DNA of 11,135 bases from Eimeria necatrix (taxonomy: Eukaryota; Apicomplexa; Conoidasida; Eucoccidiorida; Eimeriidae). Both the position numbers and the translations under genes were made by a program. Positions 1-7,735 of this stretch are shown piece after piece. The stretch is taken from positions 50,042 to 61,176 of the forward strand of contig NW_013655072.1 in assembly GCF_000499385.1 (NCBI RefSeq), given 5' to 3'. How positions within the stretch are numbered: the stretch's first letter is position 1; each line of letters starts with the position of its first letter. Below the pieces are notes generated by a model. It was not told where the DNA came from. It saw only the letters and a list, made by a program, of their open reading frames with translations, and made no database searches.

Positions 1-510
1 ACATTTAAATTGAATTAAATAATGCGGAATTGTCCGGATTTCCTAAATAAATCCAAATAATGCTAAATTAATGCAAAAAAGATGCATTTCAAGAGCTGCT
101 GCTGATGCTCGTTTTGAAAGGTGCGCATACACCTGAAACTGAACTTGCATGCACCTGAAACTCAAGTTGCATGCAGCGCCTCTGCGCTCTCCAGCTGCCG
201 AAGAAAAACTTTTGATTAGAAATGGGAAATGGAGAAGTTAAATGCATTTAAAGGAGTCCAGGTGTCTGTCTATACACCTGAGGCGTTGGGGTGTACAGGC
301 ACCTCTTTGAAATTCATAAAACAGCAGCACTGCAGCAGCAGCAGCACAAAGCCAGCTTTATGTGCACGCAAATGTCAAAAGTAATCAACATTTTGTGAAT
401 TAAATGTGTTTAATGCTATAAATGCATTAGTCAGTTTGTTTGTTTCTTCTTCTGGCTGCCGCCGCTGCATGCACCGCCTAAAGGGCCCTCGCAAAGCGCA
501 GCCGCACTTG
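1..510. other. AT-rich 3' distal flank of MQO, no gene seen
   Basis: No conserved protein is recognisable. The first 100 bases are AT-rich with TTAAAT runs. Around 120-175 a near-direct repeat of CACCTGAAACT followed by TTGCATGC occurs twice. At 259-310 two imperfect copies of the GGTGT...ACACC inverted repeat family appear, followed by a short CAG tract near 323-343. Stop-free stretches here are probably chance. Confidence 0.5.
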
Positions 511-862
511 CAGTGTACGTACACCTCAAGACCCACGTCTGCATGCATGCGCGCACGTATCTGAGGTGTCTGTACACCTGGAAGTGCATGCATGCACGCG
601 TCGACATGCATCATCTGAGGTGTCCGTACACCCGAAACGCATGCATGCAAGCACGCATGCATGCAACCGAGGTGTCTGTACACCGCAAAATGCGTGCATG
701 CATGCACGCATGCATGCAGGCGGGGTGTCTGTACACCCGAAAGTGCGTGCACCGCCGCGCAAATGCATGCATGCATGCATGCATGCAGTTGAGGTGTCTG
801 TACACCTGAACTTGCGTTAGCTTGCGAGCTGCGGCCGCAGTTTGGGGTGTCTGTACACCTGG
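511..862. repeat. spaced palindrome array GGTGTCTGTACACC alternating with TGCATGC runs
   Basis: Seven copies of a short inverted repeat, best form GAGGTGTCTGTACACCTGAA, have their GTACAC cores at about 519, 572, 626, 678, 731, 800 and 852. The spacing is 52-54 bp except for one step of 69. Spacers are rich in alternating GCATGCATGC. Open frames across the array on both strands (Cys/His/Met-Ala-Cys repeats) are translations of the repeat and are not supported as genes. The array ends about 110 bp beyond the MQO stop, on its 3' side. A role as regulatory or 3'-end element is inference only. Confidence 0.85.
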
Positions 863-870
863 TGGAGTGT

Positions 871-973
871 TGGTTTTTTGCGGATTTTTCGGATTTCTTT
901 CGTTTTTGGTTCTTTTTTTTCGTTTTTTTTCCCTTTTTTCCTTTTAAAGTCCTCCAAAGTCCCCAACATTCCG
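871..973 (-). other. MQO proximal 3' flank, probable 3' UTR
   Basis: In the sense direction this stretch just after the stop is purine-rich, with AAAAGGGAAAAAAAACG-like runs, and leads into the palindrome array. No canonical AATAAA signal is seen here, so the 3' end is not defined. It is called only as flank. Confidence 0.35.
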
Positions 974-1143
974 CTAATTGCCAACGGGATACTCTCCTTG
1001 CAAAAGAATCTTTTTGAACTTCTCCTCGTCAATCCTCGCCTGCAGCTCCCGCGCTATTTCCCGCATGTCCGTCTCCGCAGTGCCCAGGCAAGTCGTGCCC
1101 CCCGGCGAAGGCGTAATGTTGAAAATTATGTTTTCTCCTTCGC

Positions 1144-1221
<78 letters not shown>

Positions 1222-1365
1222 AAAAGTCAGAGGTCTCTCACGGGATTGCAGTGCAGTGCCCGCAATTCAAATGATTTGTTCATTCACTTGCAATTTTACC
1301 TCTTTTTATTTATTATTTATTATTATTTACTTTATTTTATTTATTTATTTATTTATTTATTTAAT

Positions 1366-1404
<39 letters not shown>

Positions 1405-2868
1405 TTATTTTATTGCCCTGGCCTCTGCCGCAGGAGCAGCCCAACCTGCCGACACTAAAACAGCAGTTGTGGAAAAAGCAAAAAGCGCCATTAATTTGCA
1501 ATTAATAAACAATTCATTATTTATTATTTATTTTAATTAATTAATTAATTAATAAATAAATTAATTAATTAATTAATTAATTTATTTATTTATTTATTTT
1601 ATTTTTAATTACCTGTCACAATTTTGCCTTCGCCCAGCAGCAGTTTCTTCTCCACTTTGTTTATCAGCTGCGGGCGAATGCCCCCAAAGCCTTTTGCGTA
1701 AGTTAAGTCTTCAACTTGGATTGAAGGAATTATTTTTCTCAAGTCCTTCGAAAAAACAAAAACTCCAAACTCATTTGACAATTATTAATTGATTTAATGC
1801 ATTTAAATAAATCCAAAAAGAAAATAATCCATTTGGTCTTTGTCTCCGCAAAGAAGGCGTCTTTTTAGCTTTTTCCAGCCCTTTTGCTCTTTCCGCTAAA
1901 CCCTAAACCCTAAACCCTAAACCCTAAACCCTAAACCCTCAGTTCCGCTGTCTCCACCCTTTACTGTTTATTGTGCGTTTTCTGCTTGCTGCTGCTCTAA
2001 TTCAGAAAGCTCTAATGCAGCAGCAGCAGAACACCGCAGCAGCAGCTAGCAGCATTAGGCCTCTGGCAGAGACCTTAGGGTTTAGGGTTTAGGGTTTAGG
2101 GTTTAGGGTTTAGGGTTTAGGATTGCCATTAGGGGCAGACTGCTGAGCTCGGGAGCTCTTGGGTTTAGCAGTTTATGGTTTAGAGTTCAGTATACTACAG
2201 TTTAGGGTTTAGGGTTTAGGGTTTACGTTGGCGAAGAGGTGGAGGTGAGAGTGGGCATGAAACTGAAGGCCTCGCGCTAGGGTTTAGGGTTTAGGGTTTA
2301 CGTTGGCGAAGAGGCGGAGGTGAGTGTGGGGCACGAAACTGAAGGCCTCGCGCTAGGGTTTAGGGTTTAGGGTTTAGGGTTTACGTTGGCGAAGAGGTGG
2401 AGGTGAGAGTGAGGCATGAAACTGAAGGCCTGGCGCTAGGGTTTAGGGTTTAGGGTTTAGGGTTTACGTTGGCGAAGAGGCGGAGGTGAGTGTGGGGCAT
2501 GAAACTGAAGGCCTCGGGCTAGGGCTTACGGTTTAGGGTTTAGGGTTTAGGGTTTAGGGTTTAGGGTTTACGTTGGCGAAGAGGTGGAGGTTGAGTTTGG
2601 GGACTTCGAAGAGGAAGTTCTTGAAGACGTAGGCGCGCATGTAGGCGGTGTTGAGGAGCTGTACGTACACCTGAGCGAGCCGCCAGTCGGGCTTCACGCA
2701 CTTTGCAAAATCAAAAAATGTTTTTAAATTATTTCTTTCCAAAAGCGGCAGCGGCAAAGCTGTGGGGCCGAACCGCGTCTTCCCCTGCAGCAAAATGTCC
2801 GGGTCGCCGTGCACTGCAGCAAACGGCAGCCGCGGGTCCTGCACTGTGTACACTTTCCCGTTCAGCCT

Positions 2869-2904
<36 letters not shown>

Positions 2905-4382
2905 GCAGCAGCATCGTGATTAGCAGCGGCAGCAGCAGCGGCGACAGCAGCAGCAGCAGCATCGCCGTCATCGCCAGAGCAGCAGCATCATCGTACTCCG
3001 CAGCAGCAGCAGCAGCAGCAGCAACTTAAGCAGCATCACAATCATCATCACCATCATCAGCAGCAGCAGCACACCATCACCCTCCGCAGCAGCAGCTGCA
3101 GCATTGCAGCAGCAGCATCACCAGCGCATTGCAGCAGCAGCAGCATTGCAGCAGCAGCAGCACTCCAGCAGCAGCACAGCAGCAGCAGCAGCAGCACTGC
3201 AGCAGCAGCAGCAGCATTGCAGCAGCAGCAGCACTGCAGCAGCAGCAGCAGCACTGCAGCAGCAGCAGCAGCACTGCAACAGCAGCACTGCAGCAGCACT
3301 GCAGCAGCAGCAGCACTGCAGCAGCACTGCAGCAGCAGCAGTGCAGCAGCAGCAGCAGCAGCGGACATAGTGTCAGCGAAGTAGAAAGAGCCAGCGACTG
3401 GGAGGCAGGAAAACTCGCGGCCGTAGCCGAGGCGCTGCGCAAAGAGCAAAGAGTGCCCGCAGGCACTCACCACCACAAAACGGGCCTGAAGAAAAAAGAA
3501 ATAAAATAAAAAAGAAATAAAAGAATTAAAAGAATTAAAGAATTAAAAGGAATTAAAAAGAATAAAAGAATAAAAAGGAATTAAAAAGAATAAAAAGGAA
3601 TTAAAAGGAATAAAAAGAATAACAAGGAATAAAAAGGAATAAAAAAGAATAAAGGAGAATAAAAAGGGAACAAAAAGATATAAAACGAACAAAAAGGAAC
3701 AAAAAGAAATAAAAGGAACAAAAAGAAACAAAAGAAATAAAGAAACAAAAAAGAAACAAAAGGAACAAAAGAAACAAAAGAAACAAAAAAGAAAAAGGAA
3801 AAAAAGAAACAAAAAAAAGAAAAAAAAGAAAAAAAAGAAAAAAAAGAAAAAAGAAAAAAAAGAAAAAAAGAAAAAAGAAGAAAAGCCGCAGAGGTCAGTT
3901 TGTTGCAAAAAGAAAACGGAAATCAAAGAAAGCGAATTTCGCCTTTTACAAGTGAAATGCAAAATAATTAAATTAAATTAAATTAAATTAAATTAAATTA
4001 ATTAAATTAAATTAAATTAAATTAAATTAATTAAATTAAATGAATTAAATTAAATTACATGAATTAATTAAATTAAATTAATTAAATTAAATGAATTAAA
4101 TGAATTAAATACCTTTTTAATGCCCTTGTCAGTAATTAAAGAAAACAAATTTTTGTCTTCTCTTTTTATCTCCAGCACTTCAGTTCCCAAGGAGAAGTCC
4201 AGTTGCTGCAAAGTCCAAAACAATTTAATTCATTTTAATCTTTTATTTTATTTTATTTATTTTATTTTATTTTATTTTATTTTATTTTATTTTATTTTAT
4301 TTTTATTTTGCATTCTAATTTAATTCAATTCACAAGAGTTCTGAACAATTAGCTCAGAATTCCGCCCCAAACTCATGTACGA

Positions 4383-4452
<70 letters not shown>

Positions 4453-4615
4453 ACCTTTCCTGCTGCTGCTTCTTTTGCTGCGCTGACGAAAGCTTCTGCC
4501 AAGGAAATGTAATTAACAGCAGTGTGTTCATTGGCAACAAAAAGGCCGCAGACTTCGTCTTCTCGCGGGCTGCTGCTGCTCTTCAGCCCCACGCGCGGCT
4601 CCAGCTCGCATATCT

Positions 4616-4663
<48 letters not shown>

Positions 4664-4862
4664 GCGGCAGCAGCAGCAGCGAGAGCGGCGGAGGAAAAGG
4701 AGCGAAGGGGAGAGCAGCAGGAACAGTGGCAGCAGAGCAGCAGCAGCAGCAGCAGCAGCAGGGCAGCAGCAGCAGCAGCAGGGAAAAAATCGACGTTTCG
4801 CCTTTTTGCTGCTGCTGTGTCTTGCTGCTGCTCATTTTATTGAAATATTCAAATGCGCTTAT

Positions 4863-4893
<31 letters not shown>

Positions 4894-5171
4894 GCTGCAG
4901 CTGCTGGCGCTGCTTCTGTTGCTGCTGCACTGCGGCTGTTTCTCGTGCTGCTGCTGCTGCTGCAGCTCTGCTGCTGCTGCTTCTCTTGCTGCTGCTGCTG
5001 CTGCAGCTCTGCTGCTGCTGCTGCTGCTGCTGCAGTACCTCTGTCTTGCCGACGAGTTGCAAAGAAGAAAAAAGAGGTTTGAAAGTTTGAAATCTTTTTT
5101 TCATGAAGTCGCATTCTTCCTCTCCAACCGCCAGCGCCATTTTCGGAAAACGAAAAATAACTCTTCACGCA

Positions 5172-5213
<42 letters not shown>

Positions 5214-6457
5214 GCAGCAGCAGCAGCAGCGGCAGCAGCAGCAGCAGCAGCAGCAGCTCTGGTTGGCAGCAAAGGGTTTCTTTTTGCTGCTGACAGACGG
5301 CGGGGTAATTTTAAGTTTATTATTTATTTATTTGTCTGGATTTTTATTAATTATTTATTTTTAAATTAATTAATTAATTAATTAATTAATTAATTAATTA
5401 TTTAATTTGTTTATTTATTTATTAGGAATGGCATAACTAAACTGGTAATTTCAAAATTCAAATAATGATTAGTAAAAGGACCAGCGGCAATTCGCAGCAG
5501 AAGAAGAAATCCTTTAAAAACCACCCTAAACCCTAAACCCTAAACCCTAAACCCTAAACCCTAAACCCTAAACCCTAAACCCTAGCCCTCACTTGTCTCT
5601 TGTTTCGGGGGGCAATTTGGTGGCGAAGTTGCGCAGCATATCCGCCTGTCTCTTCACCACCTTGGCCTTCTCTGCATCCCCACAAACCCTAAACCCTAAA
5701 CCCTAAACCCTAAACCCTAAACCCTAAACCCTGAATCCTAAACCCTAAACCCTAAACCCTCGGCTGCCCCCCATCTAAAACGCCCTGTCCCATGGAGTGC
5801 AGGGTTTGCAACAGGCCCGAGTTGCAGCTGCGGGTAGCCCTCTGCATCAGGGCCAAGGGTTTAGGGTTTAGGGTTTAGTTAGGGTTTAGGGTTTAGGGTT
5901 TAGGGTTTACGAAGCGTATAGTTCGTCTCGATGTCCCCGCAGTGAATGGTTTGCGAATTGTTTCTGGGGTGGGACTGCACGAGTCCAAACCCTTGTCTCC
6001 TTTCCACCAGGCCGATCTTCTTAATATCTAAACCACAAACCCTAAACCCTAAACCCTAAACCCTAAACCCTAAACCCTGAACCCCAAGGTTCCTGCAAGG
6101 ACAGCCCTGCTAGCTGCCGCCAAGAAGCGGCGGAGAAAGAAGTCGGCGGCGCCGAGTAGCTTTCGCCGATCAGGGGTTAGGGTTTAGGGTTTAGGGTTTA
6201 GGGTTTAGGGTTTAGGGTTTAGGGTTTGGGGTTTGCTGACTTGTGAAGGCAGCTAGCTCGTACAGCAGCGCCGTTCCAGCAACTCCTCCGCCAATAATGA
6301 AAACATCATAAGGGTCTCCTTGAGTGTTTATGGTGAGGTTTAGGGTTTGGGGTTTAGGGTTTTCAGTCGAGGGTTTAGGGTTTAGGGTTTGGGAGCCAGC
6401 GGCTGGCGAGGGTTTGGCGGGGGCCCCCTGCGCCGCAGAAACACTTGAAAAATGGGA

Positions 6458-6491
<34 letters not shown>

Positions 6492-6598
6492 CCGTTTGCC
6501 CTGAGGCAGCGCTGCGCTGCTGCTGCTGCTGCTGCTGCCGTTGTTGCTGCTGCTGCCGACGCTGCTGCAGCAGCAGCTCTAGAAAACAGCAGCGGCAT
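974..6598 (-). CDS. MQO: malate:quinone oxidoreductase, mitochondrial, ten exons
   Basis: This FAD-dependent, membrane-associated enzyme oxidises malate to oxaloacetate and passes electrons to ubiquinone; in apicomplexans it works at the inner mitochondrial membrane. Exons in coding order are 6598-6241, 6027-5911, 5671-5593, 5162-5039, 4613-4455, 4205-4113, 3485-3367, 2866-2572, 1745-1613 and 1137-974. All join in phase and total 1641 nt including the TAG stop (about 546 residues; I recall related proteins being near 520). Visible motifs are the dinucleotide-binding DVFIIGGGVAGTALLYEL (residues 98-115), LVER with acidic E128, NNSQTIHCGDIETNYT (142-157), AVHGDPD (367-373) with KTRFGPTAL, YAKGFGGIRPQ (464-474) and TPSPGGTTCLG (501-511). 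Every donor is GT and every acceptor AG. The start at 6598 is a choice; an in-frame ATG also exists at 6706. The N-terminus is polyalanine-rich with few acidic residues, possibly a mitochondrial presequence. Exon joins are inferred from family conservation and phase, without transcript data. Confidence 0.93.
1138..1612 (-). repeat. MQO intron 9: CAG tract plus ATTT and TTAATTAA repeats
   Basis: The donor is GTAATTAA, itself part of the adjoining AATTA/AAAT repeat (1500-1612), and the acceptor is GCGCGAAG before the GENIIF exon. On the + strand a (CAG)n tract with two CAA interruptions fills 1144-1222, and a TTTA tetramer tract fills about 1325-1412. A short non-repetitive stretch lies at 1413-1500. 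Poly-Gln, poly-Ser and poly-Leu frames across the CAG tract are shadows. Confidence 0.85.
1896..1939 (-). repeat. interstitial telomere-like array, CCCTAAA on +
   Basis: About six uninterrupted heptamers read CTAAACC on the + strand, which is TTTAGGG in the direction of the gene. TTTAGGG is the telomere-type repeat known from Eimeria. It lies inside intron 8 and faces the opposite-polarity array at 2075. Confidence 0.9.
2075..2121 (+). repeat. interstitial telomere-like array, TTTAGGG on +
   Basis: About six TTTAGGG heptamers in the polarity opposite to the array at 1896-1939, with a 135 bp core between them. More scattered TTTAGGG copies follow to 2223. Confidence 0.9.
2224..2570 (-). repeat. 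four tandem units copying the exon 8 3' end and splice donor
   Basis: Units start near 2224, 2299, 2384 and 2467. Each opens on the + strand with ACGTTGGCGAAGAGG(T/C)GGAGG, matching the true exon 8 boundary at 2571-2592, then GTGAG..., GCATGAAACTGAAGGCCT, CTAGGG and two to four TTTAGGG copies. In the sense direction each unit ends CTCTTCGCCAAC followed by GTAAACCC, reproducing the last four codons of the exon and the donor. Units 1 and 3 share GGTGG and GAGAGTG; units 2 and 4 share GGCGG and GAGTGTGGGG, so the order is ABAB. The last part of unit 4 is degenerate (GGGCTTACGG). Confidence 0.88.
2867..3366 (-). repeat. MQO intron 7: almost pure CAG tract, about 500 bp
   Basis: The donor is GTCCGCTGC and the acceptor GCTGCTGCAG, so both ends lie in the triplet repeat. 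The + strand is CAG throughout, broken into blocks by CATTG, CACTG, CATCA and ACAGC interruptions, with a CATCATCACCATCATC patch near 3038-3062. Open frames in five of six frames (poly-Gln, Ser, Ala, Leu, Cys) arise only because the repeat lacks stops. No coding claim is made for it. Confidence 0.88.
3488..4112 (-). repeat. MQO intron 6: long purine/pyrimidine tract and AATTA pentamers
   Basis: The donor is GTATTTAATTC and the acceptor TTTTTTCTTCAG. On the + strand 3488-3890 is an AAAGGAATAAAAAG-type tract, nearly all purine with scattered T and C. 3891-3960 is non-repetitive and 3961-4110 is TTAAA/AATTAA pentamers. In the sense direction the first tract is an unusually long pyrimidine-rich run leading directly into the acceptor. 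Confidence 0.85.
4206..4454 (-). repeat. MQO intron 5: CTG tract and TTTTA pentamers
   Basis: The donor is GTCAGCAGCAG, at the edge of a CTG tract on + (4385-4453, about 22 units), and the acceptor is GACTTTGCAG. The middle (about 4235-4310) is a TTTTA pentamer array. The open frame running from exon 5 through the tract would add poly-Ser but leave the family sequence, so the splice is preferred. Confidence 0.82.
4614..5038 (-). repeat. MQO intron 4: CAG block, spacer, CTG block
   Basis: The donor is GTACTGCAGCAG and the acceptor GCTGCTGCAG. On the + strand 4617-4780 is CAG-rich and 4806-5035 is CTG-rich, so the intron's two halves are complementary to each other. A GAGAGCGGCGGAGGAAAAGG patch (4680 on) and a short unique piece (4781-4860) interrupt it. 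Skipping it joins TE to ICELEPRVGL, as expected for MQO. Confidence 0.87.
5163..5592 (-). repeat. MQO intron 3: CAG tract, TTAATTAA block, telomere-like array
   Basis: The donor GTGAGGGCTAGGG runs straight into TTTAGGG repeats (CCCTAAA on + at 5524-5584, about eight units), and the acceptor is GTGAAG. On + the intron also contains CAG at 5175-5258, an AATTAATT block at 5345-5420, and about 90 bp of unique sequence at 5425-5520. Confidence 0.85.
5672..5910 (-). repeat. MQO intron 2: telomere-like arrays flanking a 96 bp core
   Basis: The donor is GTAAACCCTAAACCC; the acceptor is GGGGATGCAG. CCCTAAA repeats fill 5684-5760, with one degenerate GAATCCT unit. A unique core occupies 5761-5856 and TTTAGGG repeats fill 5857-5910, ending at the donor. 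The core's sense reading has no resemblance to MQO, and exons 2 and 3 join perfectly without it (TL, then QKAKVVKRQADML). Confidence 0.88.
6028..6240 (-). repeat. MQO intron 1: telomere-like arrays flanking a 95 bp core
   Basis: The donor is GTCAGCAAACCCC; the acceptor is TTGTGGTTTAG. CCCTAAA repeats occupy 6036-6078, a unique GC-rich core 6079-6173, and TTTAGGG repeats 6174-6235. The arrangement matches intron 2, but the two cores are not visibly similar. Joining gives AAFT then NIKKIGLVERR, the expected sequence after the FAD-binding motif. Confidence 0.88.
6338..6391 (-). repeat. telomere-like repeats inside the MQO exon 1 reading frame
   Basis: Two short runs (6338-6360 and 6371-6391) of TTTAGGG/TTTGGGG on + are read in frame as TLNPKP-type residues 69-91. 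The frame stays open. Alternatively an in-phase intron (donor GT at 6444-6443, acceptor AG at 6320-6319, both phase 1) would remove the repeats and 42 codons. Confidence 0.75.
6461..6598 (-). repeat. triplet repeats encoding polyalanine at the MQO N-terminus
   Basis: CAG at 6461-6490 and CTG at 6519-6575 on + encode alanine-rich runs at residues 8-46, broken by SAAAATT and QRCLRANG. These resemble the homopolymeric amino acid repeats known from Eimeria proteins. Their low acidic content is compatible with a mitochondrial leader, but this is not established. Confidence 0.6.
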
Positions 6599-6666
6599 CT
6601 TTTGAAAGAAGAAGAGTGGAAAAGAAGTGCAGAAGAAGAGGGGCCCCAGCTGCTGCGTCAGCAGCT

Positions 6667-6686
6667 CAGGTGTACGTACACCTGAA
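6667..6686. promoter_or_regulatory. perfect 20 bp palindrome upstream of MQO
   Basis: TCAGGTGTACGTACACCTGA is identical to its reverse complement. It lies about 70 bp upstream of the preferred MQO start (inside the frame if the ATG at 6706 is used). It belongs to the GGTGT...ACACC family seen elsewhere in the window. Its GTAC cores resemble sites of ApiAP2 factors such as AP2-G; a regulatory role is inference. Confidence 0.5.
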
Positions 6687-7343
6687 ATAACCGCGGCAGC
6701 AAGCACACAACTCCAAACAAAACTTTAAATAAAACAAAAGAAACAAAACTAGTCAATTATTAAGGGTCTTTTCTTAATATTTGCTGCATGCAGCGGACAA
6801 ACGGGGGCTGCCGGTGCTGCTGCTGCTGCTGCTGCTCCGGCTCGGCAGCAGCAGCAGGTGTGCCGTCCCGAAGCTTTAATTTAACGCAAATGGTCTTTAA
6901 ATGCATTTTAAATTTAATTAAATCCCACTTTTCAAACTTTCCAGCTTTTTCCTCCGTAAAAAGCCGCCAAACAGCCTTGACAGCACGGACGGAAACGCCG
7001 CGGTGTACATACACCTCATCAGTCTTCAAAGTTTTGTTGTTTCACTTCCTTCAGTTCCTCGTTATTTTCCTTCTTCATTTCATTTTTATTTATTTTTTAT
7101 TTAATTTTATCTTTATTTTGCACATTTGTTCATCCTTTGTTCAGTTATTTGCTCTTAAAATTGTGTTCTGCTGCCGGTCGCCGCGGACTCTCCAACTGCT
7201 CCTTTTCTGCTGTTCTTCTTCAGAGCCGCTTTCGCTTCTTCATTACTTCATTTCTTTATTTTGTTCATTAATATATTTTTACGAATCTTTCCAATTCATT
7301 CTTTCTTTTTCATCCTTGTTTGCTGCGCTGCTGTCCCATTTTC

Positions 7344-7344
<1 letters not shown>

Positions 7345-7404
<60 letters not shown>
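7345..7404 (+). repeat. CTG triplet tract
   Basis: About twenty CTG units in the intergenic region, ending in GCTGCAG. Frames through it are poly-Leu and poly-Cys shadows. Confidence 0.9.
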
Positions 7405-7405
<1 letters not shown>

Positions 7406-7735
7406 AGTTCTGTTCAGCAGAAGTTCATAAATACGGCTCGGGGCATTTCCATATATAAACAATTAAAACTGCAAATATGAACATAAATGTAATAAAAAAT
7501 AAAAATAAATAAAAATATATTTTACAGATCCTGCATTGTGAGCTGTACATACACTCCTCAGAGCCAGCACTCTGGAGATACACCCGAACGCGAATTCGCC
7601 TTTTCATTTTTTGTTTTTTCTTTAAAGTTTTCTCCAAAAGAAATTTGCGAAATAAATGCAAAAGTGCCGACAAATGCCAACAAAATAAAACATTTAAAAG
7701 CTGCAAACATCTCCTCTCAACAAAAGAACTTCTCT

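Larger units (their letters stand above)
1746..2571 (-). repeat. MQO intron 8: telomere-like arrays with copied exon ends
   Basis: The donor GTAAACCC is formed where exon 8 meets a telomere-like array; the acceptor is TTCGAAG before the DLRKIIPS exon. From left to right on the + strand it holds an AT-rich piece, CCCTAAA repeats (1896-1939), a core with CAG clusters (1940-2074), TTTAGGG repeats (2075-2121), a degenerate stretch (2122-2194), and four tandem units (2224-2550) that mix telomere repeats with copies of the exon 8 end. A further pure TTTAGGG array (about 2530-2570) abuts the exon. Confidence 0.85.

Noticed and set aside
375..820. Overlapping open frames on both strands rich in Met-His-Ala-Cys
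   Set aside because: They translate the GCATGC and GTGTCTGTACACC repeats in several frames at once, which non-coding repeats do; no domain is present.
511..862. Regularly spaced repeats resembling a CRISPR array
   Set aside because: The genes are eukaryotic with spliceosomal introns, the spacers are themselves GCATGC repeats, and no cas gene is present.
1896..2570. True chromosome end
   Set aside because: The telomere-like arrays are short, occur in both polarities and lie between exons of one gene, so they are interstitial.
2868..3366. Poly-Gln/Ser/Ala proteins in the CAG region
   Set aside because: Open frames occur on both strands because the triplet has no stop. Removing the region joins conserved MQO sequence in phase (FADT-M-LNGKVYT).
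3543..3962. Minus-strand Phe/Leu-rich frame resembling a membrane protein
   Set aside because: It is a translation of the pyrimidine-rich repeat in MQO intron 6, with no non-repetitive content.
5761..5856. Intron 2 core as an extra MQO exon (reading ALMQRATRSCNSG...)
   Set aside because: Exons 2 and 3 join in phase with conserved sequence on both sides, and the core has no likeness to the family.
6760..7029. Minus-strand 89-residue frame with a Lys-rich middle, possible gene or upstream MQO exon
   Set aside because: No recognised domain; it includes a family palindrome and a CAG-derived Gln run. It could be 5' UTR, but nothing supports coding.
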